From Alloalcanivorax mobilis (lineage in GTDB: Bacteria; Pseudomonadota; Gammaproteobacteria; Pseudomonadales; Alcanivoracaceae): a stretch of DNA of 64,000 nucleotides. Both the position numbers and the translations under genes were made by a program. Positions 56,110-64,000 of this stretch are shown piece by piece (the first letter of the stretch is position 1; each line of letters begins with the position of its first letter). The stretch spans positions 1 through 64,000 of the forward strand of contig NZ_NMQZ01000030.1 of assembly GCF_002864685.1 (NCBI RefSeq), written 5' to 3'. The notes below the pieces were generated by a model. That model was not told the DNA's origin, did no database searches, and was given only the letters and a program-made list of their open reading frames with translations.

Positions 56110-56610
56110 ATGTGGCGAGATCATTACCACCGCCTGACACGCTATAACCGTTGGCAGAACGAGCACATCTACCGGCTCTGCGAACAACTCGACGACAGCC
56201 AGCGCAAGGCCATGCGCGGCCTGTTTTTCCATTCCATCCACGGCACTCTCAATCATCTGCTGCTCACCGACCGGCTCTGGCTGGGCCGCTTTACCGGCCA
56301 GCCGTTCGAGGTCGACGGGCTCGATCAGGAGCTGTACCAGGATTTCGGCACTCTGCGGAACCAGCGGGCGCTGACCGACGCGCACCTGGCCGACTACGCC
56401 GCCACCCTGGACGACACCCGGCTCGCCGAGGCCACCCTCGGTTATACCTCCGCCTCCACCGGCCGGGCCCGTGAGTTCCCGCTGACGCTGTGCCTCACCC
56501 ATCTGTTCAATCATCAGACCCACCACCGCGGCCAGATCACCACCGCGCTGTGCCAGCTTGGTCTGGACGTCGGCGTCACCGATCTGATTTTCATGCCCGA
56601 GCACGCCTGA
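56110..56610 (+). CDS. DinB family protein
   Basis: This 166-residue four-helix bundle has the metal-binding histidines in NHLLLTDRLW and HQTHHRGQITTAL typical of DinB/YfiT-like proteins. Members act in thiol-dependent detoxification or damage response. The function is unknown. It precedes the antiporter by 50 nt on the same strand, so the two may be cotranscribed. Confidence 0.85.
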   Translation: MWRDHYHRLTRYNRWQNEHIYRLCEQLDDSQRKAMRGLFFHSIHGTLNHLLLTDRLWLGRFTGQPFEVDGLDQELYQDFGTLRNQRALTDAHLADYAATLDDTRLAEATLGYTSASTGRAREFPLTLCLTHLFNHQTHHRGQITTALCQLGLDVGVTDLIFMPEHA

Positions 56611-56660
56611 ACGCCCCGAGCGCGCTACCCTCAAGTCAGCCAACGGAGATCGAAAAACTC

Positions 56661-58619
56661 ATGCACGACACGCTGACGCTGGTGGTGGTACTGCTTGGCC
56701 TGGCCGTGGCCGCGGTGGTGGTGTTCCGCCGCCTGTATCTGCCGCCGATTCTTGCCTACCTGTGCGCCGGCGTGCTGGCCGGCCCTGGCGGCTTCGGCTG
56801 GGTGGCGGACATCACGCCGGTTCAGCATCTCGCCGAGTTCGGCATTGTGTTCCTGATGTTTTCCCTGGGGCTGGAATTCTCCATGCCGCGACTGCTGGCG
56901 CTGCGCCGGGTGGTGTTTGGCGCCGGGCCGTTGCAGGTGCTGTGCACCGCGCTGCCGGTGTTCCTGGTGATGCGCCTGCTCGGTTTCGACACCGCCATCG
57001 CGCTGATCGGCGCCGGCGCGCTGGCGCTCTCTTCCACCGCCATCGTGATCCGCGATTTGATCAGCCGTGGCGCGGTCAATACCAGCTACGGCCGCGCCGC
57101 CACCGGCGTGCTGCTGTTTCAGGATCTCGCCGCGGTGGTGATGCTGGTGTTGCTGCCGGTGTTCGCCGACCCCGCCGGCGGCTCGCCGTTGCCGATGGCG
57201 GCTCTGACCCTGTTCAAGGCGCTGCTGCTGTTCGCCGGCATCTACGTGATCGGCAAGTGGGTGCTGCCCCGCGCCCTGGACGAAACCGGCCGCGCCCGCT
57301 CCGACGAGGTGTTCGTGATGACCGCCCTGCTGTTGGCGCTGGTGGCCGCCTGGGTGACTCATCTGCTGGGCCTGTCCATGGCTCTGGGCGCCTTTCTGGC
57401 GGGCATGATGCTCGGCGAGAGCCACTTCCGCCACCAGATCGAGGCGGACATCCGGCCGTTTCGCGATCTGCTGCTGGGGCTGTTTTTCATGGGCGTGGGC
57501 ATGCTGGTGTCGCCAGCGCTGCTGCTCAGCCAGTGGCATTGGATTCTGCTCGCCGCCGCCTCGCTGATGCTGCTGAAAAGCACCTTGCTGGCCGGCCTGT
57601 TGAAACTGCTCGGCGAACGGGCGGAAACCGCCCTGCGCACCGGCCTGATGCTCGCCCAGGGCGGCGAGTTCGGCTTCGTGCTGGTGGCCCTGGCGGTGGC
57701 CTACCAACTGATGAGCGCCGAACAGGCCGGGCTGCTGGTTTCGATAGCGGTGCTGACGATGGCGGCGACGCCGGCGCTGCTCAGCCAAAGCGATCCGCTC
57801 ACCCGCAAACTTCTGGCGCGCTGGGAACAGGCCCCGGACAACCCGATGATCGACGAACACACCCGCGGCCACGTGCTGTTGTGCGGCTATGGGCGGGTGG
57901 GTCAGAACCTGATGCGCTATTTAAAGCGCTTTCACATCGAAGCGGTGGCCATCGACACCGATCTGGTGCGCATCCGCGAAGCCGGGCAAAGCGGCGAACG
58001 GCTGCTCTACGGCGACGCCACCCGCAAGGACCTGCTGGAGCGCGCCGGCATCCACCGCGCCAGCCTGCTGGTGGTGACCTTCGACGACGCCCGCCTGGCC
58101 GAACGCATCCTGCACACCGCCCATCAACTTTGCCCGGACCTGCGCGTGCTGGTGCGCACCCGCGACGACACCCACCTGGACGAGTTACTCAGCGCCGGCG
58201 CCGCCGAGGTGGTGCCCGAGGTGTTGGAAGCGTCGCTGATGCTGGTCGCCCACGCGCTGATGATGCTTGATGTGCCGTTTGGCAAAGTGCTGGCGATGCT
58301 GCGCCAGAGCCGCCGCGAGCGCTACAAGCTGCTGCGCGGTTACTACCACGGCGAATCCCTGCCCACCAGCGACCGCGCCGGCAATCCGTATCGGCTGCTG
58401 CACGCCGTGACCCTGGGCCCACAAGCCGCCGCCATCGGCAAACGGCTCGACCAACTGGGGCTTGCCGAACGCCAGGTGGAGGTGCAATCGCTGCGCCGTG
58501 GCGAGCGCACCCTCAACCACCCGGGCGGCGACCAGCGCCTGGAAAACGGCGACATCCTGATTCTCTATGGGCCGCTGGAGGCGGTCGAGGCCAGCGAAGA
58601 GAAATTGCTCGGCGGCTGA
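56661..58619 (+). CDS. Kef-type cation:proton antiporter (CPA2 family)
   Basis: This 652-residue membrane protein has about 12 segments in its first 380 residues with PPILAYLCAGVLAGP and the FLMFSLGLEFSM motif near residue 65. A RCK/TrkA-N domain follows, with GYGRVGQNL near residue 410, then a TrkA-C domain. It likely exchanges K+ for H+ or Na+. The ATG at 56661 follows CGGAG. No KefF-like partner is adjacent. Confidence 0.92.
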   Translation: MHDTLTLVVVLLGLAVAAVVVFRRLYLPPILAYLCAGVLAGPGGFGWVADITPVQHLAEFGIVFLMFSLGLEFSMPRLLALRRVVFGAGPLQVLCTALPVFLVMRLLGFDTAIALIGAGALALSSTAIVIRDLISRGAVNTSYGRAATGVLLFQDLAAVVMLVLLPVFADPAGGSPLPMAALTLFKALLLFAGIYVIGKWVLPRALDETGRARSDEVFVMTALLLALVAAWVTHLLGLSMALGAFLAGMMLGESHFRHQIEADIRPFRDLLLGLFFMGVGMLVSPALLLSQWHWILLAAASLMLLKSTLLAGLLKLLGERAETALRTGLMLAQGGEFGFVLVALAVAYQLMSAEQAGLLVSIAVLTMAATPALLSQSDPLTRKLLARWEQAPDNPMIDEHTRGHVLLCGYGRVGQNLMRYLKRFHIEAVAIDTDLVRIREAGQSGERLLYGDATRKDLLERAGIHRASLLVVTFDDARLAERILHTAHQLCPDLRVLVRTRDDTHLDELLSAGAAEVVPEVLEASLMLVAHALMMLDVPFGKVLAMLRQSRRERYKLLRGYYHGESLPTSDRAGNPYRLLHAVTLGPQAAAIGKRLDQLGLAERQVEVQSLRRGERTLNHPGGDQRLENGDILILYGPLEAVEASEEKLLGG

Positions 58620-58631
58620 TCGGTGCCCGGC

Positions 58632-59657
58632 TCAGTGCGCCGCGCCGGTACGCCGCCACTGCGCCGGGCTCAGCCCGCTCCACAGCTTGAACGCCCGGGA
58701 AAACGCGCTGTGCTCGGAGTAGCCGAGCAGCGCCGCCACCTCCACCAGCTCCAGCCGCGAATCGCTCAGGTAAGCCCGCGCCAACCGATAACGGGTGCGC
58801 TCAAGCAGATCCTGGAAACGCTCGCCGCGTTGCTGCAACCGCCGTTGCAAGGTACGCACACTGACGTGATTGAGCGCCGCCAGCGCTTCCAGCGTCGGCC
58901 GGCGCTCACGCATCAGCCGCGCCAGCTGGGCGGCAAAGCGGTCCTCGCCTTCCCCATGCCGCGCCAGCAGCGCCTCCGCCTGGCCATCCAGAATCGCCAG
59001 CAGGTTCGGGTCGGGCGCCCGCAACGGCAAGGTCAGATAAGACATCGGCACCCGCAGGAATGTCTCCGCCTGCCCGAACAGCACCTCGCCGGCGAAATAC
59101 GCCTGGTAGGGCGCCAGATCGGCGGGTCGCGGATTCACGAACCCGACCCGTTCCACCGGCTTGGCCTCGCCCAGCACATCGCGCACGATCTGCACCACCG
59201 CCGCCACACCGGTCTCGTCCACCAACTGGCCGGACAGACCGCGCTCCACCCCCCAGCGAATTTCCACCCAGTCGCCATGCGTTTCCACGCGCGCCGGGTT
59301 CACGTCGTAGATCAGCCGGTGATAGCGCTCCATGCGCGCCAGGCCCTCGCCCAGATTGGCGCCGCTGAGCACCACATAACCGAGCAATCCGAAATGCCGT
59401 GGCGTAATGGTACGCCCCACCGCCAGCCCCAGCGCCGGCTCCTTCAACAAGGCGTTGGCCCGCGCCAACGCCCGCTCCCAGAACAGCAGCGGCACCCGCT
59501 CCAGGCCCGGCGCGATTTCCTCCACCGGCATCCGCCCCAGCAGCGCCAGCGCGTCCACCCCGCGGGCGTCCAGATAGTCGTACAAAAGCTGCGCGTAGGT
59601 CGCGGCCACGTAGTTATCGCCAGGCGGCCCGGCGTCGGGGTAAGCGGCATAAGTCAT
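58632..59657 (-). CDS. AraC-family regulator with arabinose-binding-like domain (OruR type)
   Basis: This 341-residue regulator has an N-terminal ligand domain (DUF4062-unlike; similar to OruR/ArgR AraC regulators) and a C-terminal AraC domain near residues 240-330 with RTLQRRLQQRGERFQDLLE and LLGYSEHSAFSRAFKLW. It is divergent from a sterol desaturase gene, which it probably regulates, using the direct repeats between them. The start at 59657 is chosen by homology. Confidence 0.87.
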   Translation of the reverse strand: MTYAAYPDAGPPGDNYVAATYAQLLYDYLDARGVDALALLGRMPVEEIAPGLERVPLLFWERALARANALLKEPALGLAVGRTITPRHFGLLGYVVLSGANLGEGLARMERYHRLIYDVNPARVETHGDWVEIRWGVERGLSGQLVDETGVAAVVQIVRDVLGEAKPVERVGFVNPRPADLAPYQAYFAGEVLFGQAETFLRVPMSYLTLPLRAPDPNLLAILDGQAEALLARHGEGEDRFAAQLARLMRERRPTLEALAALNHVSVRTLQRRLQQRGERFQDLLERTRYRLARAYLSDSRLELVEVAALLGYSEHSAFSRAFKLWSGLSPAQWRRTGAAH

Positions 59658-59665
59658 GGCGCTAT

Positions 59666-59694
59666 TTGTCAAAAAATAGGCCGGCGCTGTCAAG
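59666..59694. promoter_or_regulatory. Direct-repeat AraC-type site
   Basis: TGTCAA occurs at 59667-59672 and at 59688-59693, exactly 21 nt apart, two helical turns. That spacing is typical of AraC-family half-sites. It lies just upstream of the regulator start and 75 nt before the divergent gene. Confidence 0.5.
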
Positions 59695-59767
59695 CATGGA
59701 AACACCGGGCCTGGGACACTGCCTCTCTGTCACCCGCCTCTCTGTTCCCCCATCGTGGATCACCGTT

Positions 59768-60622
59768 ATGAACGACCTTTTCTCACAACTGGACTGGCGC
59801 GCCCTGGTGCTGCCCGCCATGGTGCCGCTGTTTCTCGCCGCCCTGCTCGCCGAGGCAGCGCGCTTTCGCGGGCGCGGGCGCTTTCTCGCCCGCGACTCCT
59901 TCGCCAGCATCGGTTTGGGCGCCCTGTACATGGTGTTCGACACCCTGGTCACCGTGACCCTGGTGGCGCTGGTGTTTCAGTGGGCCTGGCATCACCGCCT
60001 GTTCGACATCACCATGACACCGCTCACCGGCGTGCTGCTGTTCGCTCTGCTGGAGCTGTGCTACTACGCCTTCCACCGCGCCAGCCACCGTGTCCGCTGG
60101 TTCTGGAGCGCCCACGTGGCGCACCACTCCAGCACCTACATGAATTTCTCCACCGCCATGCGGCAAAGCGCGCTCTACGCCCTGGGTGGCAACTGGCTGT
60201 TCTACCTGCCCCTGGCGCTGCTCGGCTTTGAACCGGTGTGGATCTTCTTCATGCTCACGGTGAATCTGGCCTATCAATATTTCGTGCACACCCAATGGGT
60301 CGGCAAGCTGCACCCGGCCATCGAATTCATTTTCAACACCCCCAGCCACCACCGCGCCCACCACGGCCGCAACCCGGAATACATCGACCGCAACTACGGC
60401 GGCATCGTGATTCTTTACGATCGCCTGTTCGGCACCTTCGTGGAAGAGCAAGACCAGGTCCCGGTGCAATACGGCATCACCCGCCCGGTGAACAGCTTCA
60501 ACCCGCTGTGGCTGACGGTGCACGAATGGGTCGCCATGTTCCGCGACGCCGCCCGCCCCGGCCCGCTCAAACAGCGCCTCAAGCACTTCTGGGCGCCACC
60601 GGAATGGGAGCGCGACGACTAG
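59768..60622 (+). CDS. Sterol desaturase/fatty acid hydroxylase family membrane enzyme
   Basis: This 284-residue di-iron enzyme has three histidine boxes: HRASH, HVAHHSS and HHRAHHGRN, with several membrane segments. Related enzymes hydroxylate or desaturate lipids. The AraC gene upstream is divergent. Its substrate may be a fatty acid, sterol or alkane-derived lipid; not determinable here. Confidence 0.9.
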   Translation: MNDLFSQLDWRALVLPAMVPLFLAALLAEAARFRGRGRFLARDSFASIGLGALYMVFDTLVTVTLVALVFQWAWHHRLFDITMTPLTGVLLFALLELCYYAFHRASHRVRWFWSAHVAHHSSTYMNFSTAMRQSALYALGGNWLFYLPLALLGFEPVWIFFMLTVNLAYQYFVHTQWVGKLHPAIEFIFNTPSHHRAHHGRNPEYIDRNYGGIVILYDRLFGTFVEEQDQVPVQYGITRPVNSFNPLWLTVHEWVAMFRDAARPGPLKQRLKHFWAPPEWERDD

Positions 60623-60738
60623 CGCACACCGCCAACTGGCGGCGCCGGCGTTAACAACGGTATTCTTTGCCGGAAACGCCCGCCCCGATTGGCCGGCTCT
60701 CCCTCTGAACCGACCCAGCAAAAGGACACCCGCGCCGC

Positions 60739-61167
60739 ATGCCCGAACCGACGCCCTCCCTGACCCTGGCTCTGCTGCAAGGGCGCGAAGCCGCGATGGG
60801 TTTCTTCCGGCCCCTGCTCAATCAACACGGCATCACCGAACAGCAGTGGCGGGTCATCCGTATTCTCAAACAGGCCCCGGAATACACCCTGGAGAGCTAT
60901 CGCCTGGCCGAGCTGGCCTGCATTCCGCGCCCCAGCCTCACCGGCGTGCTGATGCGCCTGGAACGGGATGGCTACCTGCGCCGCTGGAAGCCCGAGAACG
61001 ACCAACGCCGCCTGTGCATCACCCTCGCCGACGAAGCCCACCAGCTGTTCGACGCCATGAGCGACGAAATCAATCGGCAGTACCGGACAATCCGCGAACA
61101 GCTCGGCGGCGAGGACTACCAGACCCTGATGGGCCTGCTGGAGCGCCTGCGGCGCATTCAGCCCTGA
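60739..61167 (+). CDS. MarR-family regulator, HpaR-like
   Basis: This 142-residue winged-helix regulator follows HpaR closely: GREAAMGFFRPLLNQHGITEQQWRVIRIL and ACIPRPSLTGVLMRLERDGYL as the DNA-recognition segment. HpaR represses homoprotocatechuate degradation. No hpa genes are adjacent, but a meta-cleavage operon ends the window 1.5 kb away. Its targets are unknown. Confidence 0.86.
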   Translation: MPEPTPSLTLALLQGREAAMGFFRPLLNQHGITEQQWRVIRILKQAPEYTLESYRLAELACIPRPSLTGVLMRLERDGYLRRWKPENDQRRLCITLADEAHQLFDAMSDEINRQYRTIREQLGGEDYQTLMGLLERLRRIQP

Positions 61168-61175
61168 GGCTCTGC

Positions 61176-61913
61176 TCAGCGCGCTTGCGCCGCCTTTTTG
61201 CGGCCCGCGCGCACGCGCAGATTGAGCATCTCCACGGCGAAACTGAACGCCATCGCGAAGTAGATGTAGCCCTTGGGAATATGGAACTCCAGGCCATCGG
61301 CGATCAACGCCGTGCCCACCAGCACCAGGAACGACAACGCCAGCATCTTCAGCGTCGGGTGCTCGGTGATAAAGCGGCCGATGGCATTGGCGAACACCAT
61401 CATAAAGCCCACCGCGATCACCACCGCGATCACCATTACCTCAAGGTGATTGGCCATGCCCACCGCGGTGATCACCGAATCCAGCGAGAACACCAGATCG
61501 AGCACCGCGATCTGCGCCAGAATCGCGAAAAAAGACGCCGTTGCGCCCTTGCGCACCGACGCCGGCGCCGCCTCGTCATCCTCAATGGAATGATGAATTT
61601 CCAACACCGATTTCGCCAACAGGAACAACCCGCCCACGATCAATACCAGATCGCGCCCGGAAATCCCCTGGCCCAGCACCACGAACAGATCGGCGGTGAG
61701 CTTGGTCAGCCAGGCCAGCGACGCCAGCAACCCCAGCCGCATCACCATCGCCAGCCCCAGCCCGATCAGCCGTGCCCGGGGGCGCTGCTTCTCCGGCAAC
61801 CGGTCCACCAGAATGGAGAGGAAAATAATGTTGTCGATGCCCAGCACGATTTCCAGGGCGGTCAGGGTGGCCAGGGCAATCCAGGCCTCGGGGGAGGTGA
61901 TCCATTCCAACAT
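61176..61913 (-). CDS. TerC/Alx-family membrane protein
   Basis: This 245-residue integral membrane protein has about seven segments. EIVLGIDNIIFLSIL near residue 22 and LDLVFSLDSVITAVGM near residue 140 are the paired acidic motifs of the TerC family, whose Alx and MeeF-type members export manganese. A yybP-ykoY riboswitch often controls such genes, but I cannot recognise one in the upstream 200 nt. It converges with the MarR gene. Confidence 0.88.
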   Translation of the reverse strand: MLEWITSPEAWIALATLTALEIVLGIDNIIFLSILVDRLPEKQRPRARLIGLGLAMVMRLGLLASLAWLTKLTADLFVVLGQGISGRDLVLIVGGLFLLAKSVLEIHHSIEDDEAAPASVRKGATASFFAILAQIAVLDLVFSLDSVITAVGMANHLEVMVIAVVIAVGFMMVFANAIGRFITEHPTLKMLALSFLVLVGTALIADGLEFHIPKGYIYFAMAFSFAVEMLNLRVRAGRKKAAQAR

Positions 61914-62112
61914 AGCGGGCTACCTGCAAAGGGCTTCACCCGTAGCGGGCGACGTTTCCCGCAGTATAGGGGTTGGCGCGCGCGGCGCCAGTGCACGGCT
62001 TGCCAACACCAGCGCCGACCGCGATAGTGGCCACTGAACCCGGACAGGCGCGCGCACGCCGCGCCCAGGCGAAGAGAAAGAAGCCCGCCACCCACCGACA
62101 AGGACTGCCGCC

Positions 62113-62544
62113 ATGACACCGAAATCGCTCGCCCTGCTGCTCAGCCTCGCCGCCCTGCCTGCCTTCGCCCAAGCCGACGACTACCTCGAACCGGGCCAAT
62201 GGAAACAAACCATCCAGGCCAGCCAGCCCGGCGGGCAAGCGATGCCGGCGCGCACCATGAACCGCTGCCTCAGCGCCGCCGACGTCGCCGACCTGCGCGG
62301 CGCCCTCACCAACAATCAGCAAAGTGGCTGCCAGGTGGACGACTACCAGCGCAACGGCAATCAAGTGAACTGGACGGTGAGCTGCAACGGCGAACCGGCC
62401 AGCGTCACCCACGGCGAAATGACCCGGCAAAGCCCACGCGCCTACCGCATCAACCTGGAGGTCGCCACTACCGTGCAAGGCGAAACCCGCACCACTCAAG
62501 TGCAAGGCCAGGCGGAACGGATTGGCGACTGTCCGAAAGAATAG
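62113..62544 (+). CDS. DUF3617 domain periplasmic protein
   Basis: This 143-residue protein has a signal peptide (LALLLSLAALPAFAQA, cleavage near residue 21) and a DUF3617 pattern: LEPGQWKQTI, a first cysteine in NRCLSA, SGCQVDDY, and a WTVSCNGEP segment, ending GDCPKE. Four cysteines may form two disulfides. The function is unknown. Confidence 0.8.
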   Translation: MTPKSLALLLSLAALPAFAQADDYLEPGQWKQTIQASQPGGQAMPARTMNRCLSAADVADLRGALTNNQQSGCQVDDYQRNGNQVNWTVSCNGEPASVTHGEMTRQSPRAYRINLEVATTVQGETRTTQVQGQAERIGDCPKE

Positions 62545-62548
62545 AGGT

Positions 62549-62698
62549 TCAGTTTTCAGTCGGGCCGCTGCCGGCCTGCCCTACGCGGCGCTGTAGAGGG
62601 AGCGTGTTTTTTTGTAGGAGAGGCAGGGCGGCGTTCCGCCCAGCCAGCAACAGGTTTGATTTTGATCTTGGCGTCCGACGTCCGACGTCCGACGTCCA
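62549..62698. repeat. Composite repeat region with CGTCCGA heptamers
   Basis: TTCAGTTTTCAGTC (62549-62562) is a 2-word array. A hairpin GGCAGGGCGG-CGTT-CCGCCCAGCC (62622-62645, one mismatch) precedes CAGCAACAGG and then the leader GGTTTGATTTTGATCTTGG (62653-62671). Three CGTCCGA copies and a CGTCCA (62672-62698) follow, ending 4 nt from the aldolase stop. The hairpin and leader closely match those at 21711-21760. Confidence 0.88.
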
Positions 62699-62702
62699 CC
62701 CT

Positions 62703-63707
62703 CTAGCCTTTCAACAAATCCAACGCCACATCGACAATCATGTCTTCCTGGCCACCCACCATCTTGCGCCGCCCCAGCTCCACCAGAATATCCACGGTCT
62801 TAAGATCGTAGCGCTTGGCGGCGGCTTCGGCGTGGCGCAGGAAACTGGAGTAAACACCGGCGTAGCCGAGCGCCAGGGTTTCGCGGTCCACTTGCACCGG
62901 CCGATCCTGCAGCGGCCGCACGATGTCGTCGGCGGCGTCCATTAATTTATACAGGTCGCAACCGTGCTCCCAGCCCAGCTTCTCGGCGGCGGCGATGAAC
63001 ACTTCCAGCGGCGCGTTGCCGGCGCCGGCGCCCATGCCCGCCAGGCTGGCGTCCACGCGATTCACGCCCTCTTCCACCGCGGCGATGGAATTGGCCACGC
63101 CCAGGCTCAGGTTATGGTGGGCGTGGATGCCCATGCCGGTGGCCGGGTCAAGCAGGTCCCGGCAAGCGCGCACCCGGGCGCGCACGTCGTTCATGTTCAT
63201 GGCGCCGCCGGAGTCCACCACGTACACGGTCTGCGCGCCGTAGCTTTCCATCAGTTTGGCCTGTTCGGCGAGGCCTTCGGGCGTGTTCATGTGGCTCATC
63301 ATCAGAAAGCCGACCGTGTCCATGCCCATCTCCCGCGCTTTCTCAATGTGCTGCCGGGAGACATCCGCCTCGGTGCAGTGAGTGGCGATGCGGGCGCCGC
63401 GGGCGCCGGCGGTGTAGGCGGCTTTCAGGTCATGAATGGTGGCGATGCCGGGCAGCAGCAGCGTAGTGATCATGGCGTGCTGGGTGACGTCCGCCACCGC
63501 TTCGATCCATTCCACGTCGCTGTGCGCGCCAAAGCCGTAGTTGAAGCTGGAGCCCTGGAGGCCATCGCCGTGGGCCACTTCAATGGAGTCCACTTTGGCG
63601 TCGTCGAGCGCCTTGGCGATCTGTCGCGCGTTATCCACGCTGTACTGATGGCGAATGGCGTGGCTGCCATCGCGCAGGGTGACATCGGAAATATACAGCT
63701 TGCTCAT
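62703..63707 (-). CDS. 4-hydroxy-2-oxovalerate aldolase
   Basis: This 334-residue TIM-barrel aldolase of the DmpG/MhpE/BphI family splits 4-hydroxy-2-oxovalerate to pyruvate and acetaldehyde in meta-cleavage of aromatics. It has [15 protein letters not shown] at residues 7-21, with the aspartate that binds metal, and [15 protein letters not shown] near residue 200 with the metal histidines. It pairs with the acylating aldehyde dehydrogenase, encoded just upstream with a 4-nt overlap, to channel acetaldehyde. Confidence 0.95.
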   Translation of the reverse strand: MSKLYISDVTLRDGSHAIRHQYSVDNARQIAKALDDAKVDSIEVAHGDGLQGSSFNYGFGAHSDVEWIEAVADVTQHAMITTLLLPGIATIHDLKAAYTAGARGARIATHCTEADVSRQHIEKAREMGMDTVGFLMMSHMNTPEGLAEQAKLMESYGAQTVYVVDSGGAMNMNDVRARVRACRDLLDPATGMGIHAHHNLSLGVANSIAAVEEGVNRVDASLAGMGAGAGNAPLEVFIAAAEKLGWEHGCDLYKLMDAADDIVRPLQDRPVQVDRETLALGYAGVYSSFLRHAEAAAKRYDLKTVDILVELGRRKMVGGQEDMIVDVALDLLKG

Positions 63708-64000
63708 TGCCGGGCCTCCAGTTGAGTGAGCCGCGTCTCGGCCAGTCGTTCGGCGCAGGCCATCGCCGCCGAGGTCATGATGTCCAGGTTGCCGGCGTAG
63801 GCGGGCAGGTAGTGCGCGGCGCCTTCCACTTCCAGGAACACCGACACTTTCAAACCGCTGAGCTTACCCAGACCGGGCACGTTCACCGGCGCGTCGGCGG
63901 GGATCTCTTCGAACTGCACTTTCTGCTTGAGCCGATAGCCGGGCACGTAGCCGCGCACTGTGTCGGCCATCGCGTTGATCGACGCTTCGATCCGCTCGCG
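63704..64000 (-). CDS. Acetaldehyde dehydrogenase (acylating), C-terminal part
   Basis: The last 98 codons of a DmpF/MhpF-type enzyme are present, running off the window's end: [26 protein letters not shown], then [31 protein letters not shown], as in the family's C-terminus. It converts acetaldehyde to acetyl-CoA. Its 4-nt overlap with the aldolase is typical. The N-terminal two-thirds lie outside the window. Confidence 0.93.
   Translation of the reverse strand, partial: RERIEASINAMADTVRGYVPGYRLKQKVQFEEIPADAPVNVPGLGKLSGLKVSVFLEVEGAAHYLPAYAGNLDIMTSAAMACAERLAETRLTQLEARQ

Noticed and set aside
61914-62112. yybP-ykoY manganese riboswitch upstream of terC
   Set aside because: The expected conserved internal loop bases are not recognisable in the region; only generic GC-rich hairpins are visible.

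Overview
The window is a GC-rich chromosomal segment from a Gammaproteobacterium. Gene content suggests an Alcanivorax-type hydrocarbon or lipid degrader in the Pseudomonas/Oceanospirillales group. The reasons are the many acyl-CoA genes, a Pseudomonas-like order argG, rnt, peroxiredoxin, grxD, a rimB-rimK cassette, and a long NrdA with two ATP-cones. The genus is inferred from gene content only. I recognise no tRNA, rRNA, CRISPR array, prophage or insertion sequence.

Layout. From 0.1 to 3.9 kb lie a solo ParA ATPase, an AidB-type acyl-CoA dehydrogenase, a DUF4442 protein and a TetR regulator. From 4.0 to 10.2 kb is a catabolic block: an FCD-type GntR regulator, a quinone oxidoreductase, two atypical crotonases, a CoA-transferase and a carboxylesterase. 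A 12-nt motif shared by the promoters at both ends suggests one regulon. From 10.5 to 16.3 kb are ChrA, RecQ, YehS, a pseudouridine synthase and a double-hotdog thioesterase. A ParDE/RelBE-like toxin-antitoxin pair and panB follow to 17.9 kb. From 18 to 27 kb are a metallophosphoesterase lipoprotein, RhlE, an MHS-family transporter, PrpE with a rhodanese, and an App1-like phosphatase.

From 27.3 to 29.8 kb an AstE-like deacylase, RimK and a RimB-type protease form one operon. From 30 to 40.6 kb are argG, rnt, a second long acyl-CoA dehydrogenase, AhpC-type peroxiredoxin, grxD, an orphan HyuB, an EstB-like hydrolase and argD-argF. From 40.8 to 47.5 kb are two tandem diguanylate cyclases, glpK and an RstBA-like two-component system. 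nrdA and nrdB follow, behind a 690-nt regulatory region with a DnaA box and NrdR-like boxes. From 52.7 kb to the end come a small acidic protein, an AlsS-like ThDP enzyme, an SMP-30-like protein, DinB, a Kef-type antiporter, an AraC regulator divergent from a sterol-desaturase-family protein, an HpaR-like MarR regulator, TerC, DUF3617, and the end of a meta-cleavage operon (4-hydroxy-2-oxovalerate aldolase and acetaldehyde dehydrogenase).

The most striking non-coding signal is a family of intergenic arrays built from 7-nt words, found at about sixteen places in 64 kb. Words include TTAAAAG, GCGTCTG, AAGCTTC, TTGACAG and GTGTTCA. Most arrays occur as inverted pairs whose two arms use the same word, even sharing irregular words, while different loci use different words. 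They abut stop codons and sometimes encode the last residues of a gene. Several share a conserved leader and a REP-like hairpin. This looks like a dispersed element class, and its within-locus homogeneity needs a mechanistic explanation.
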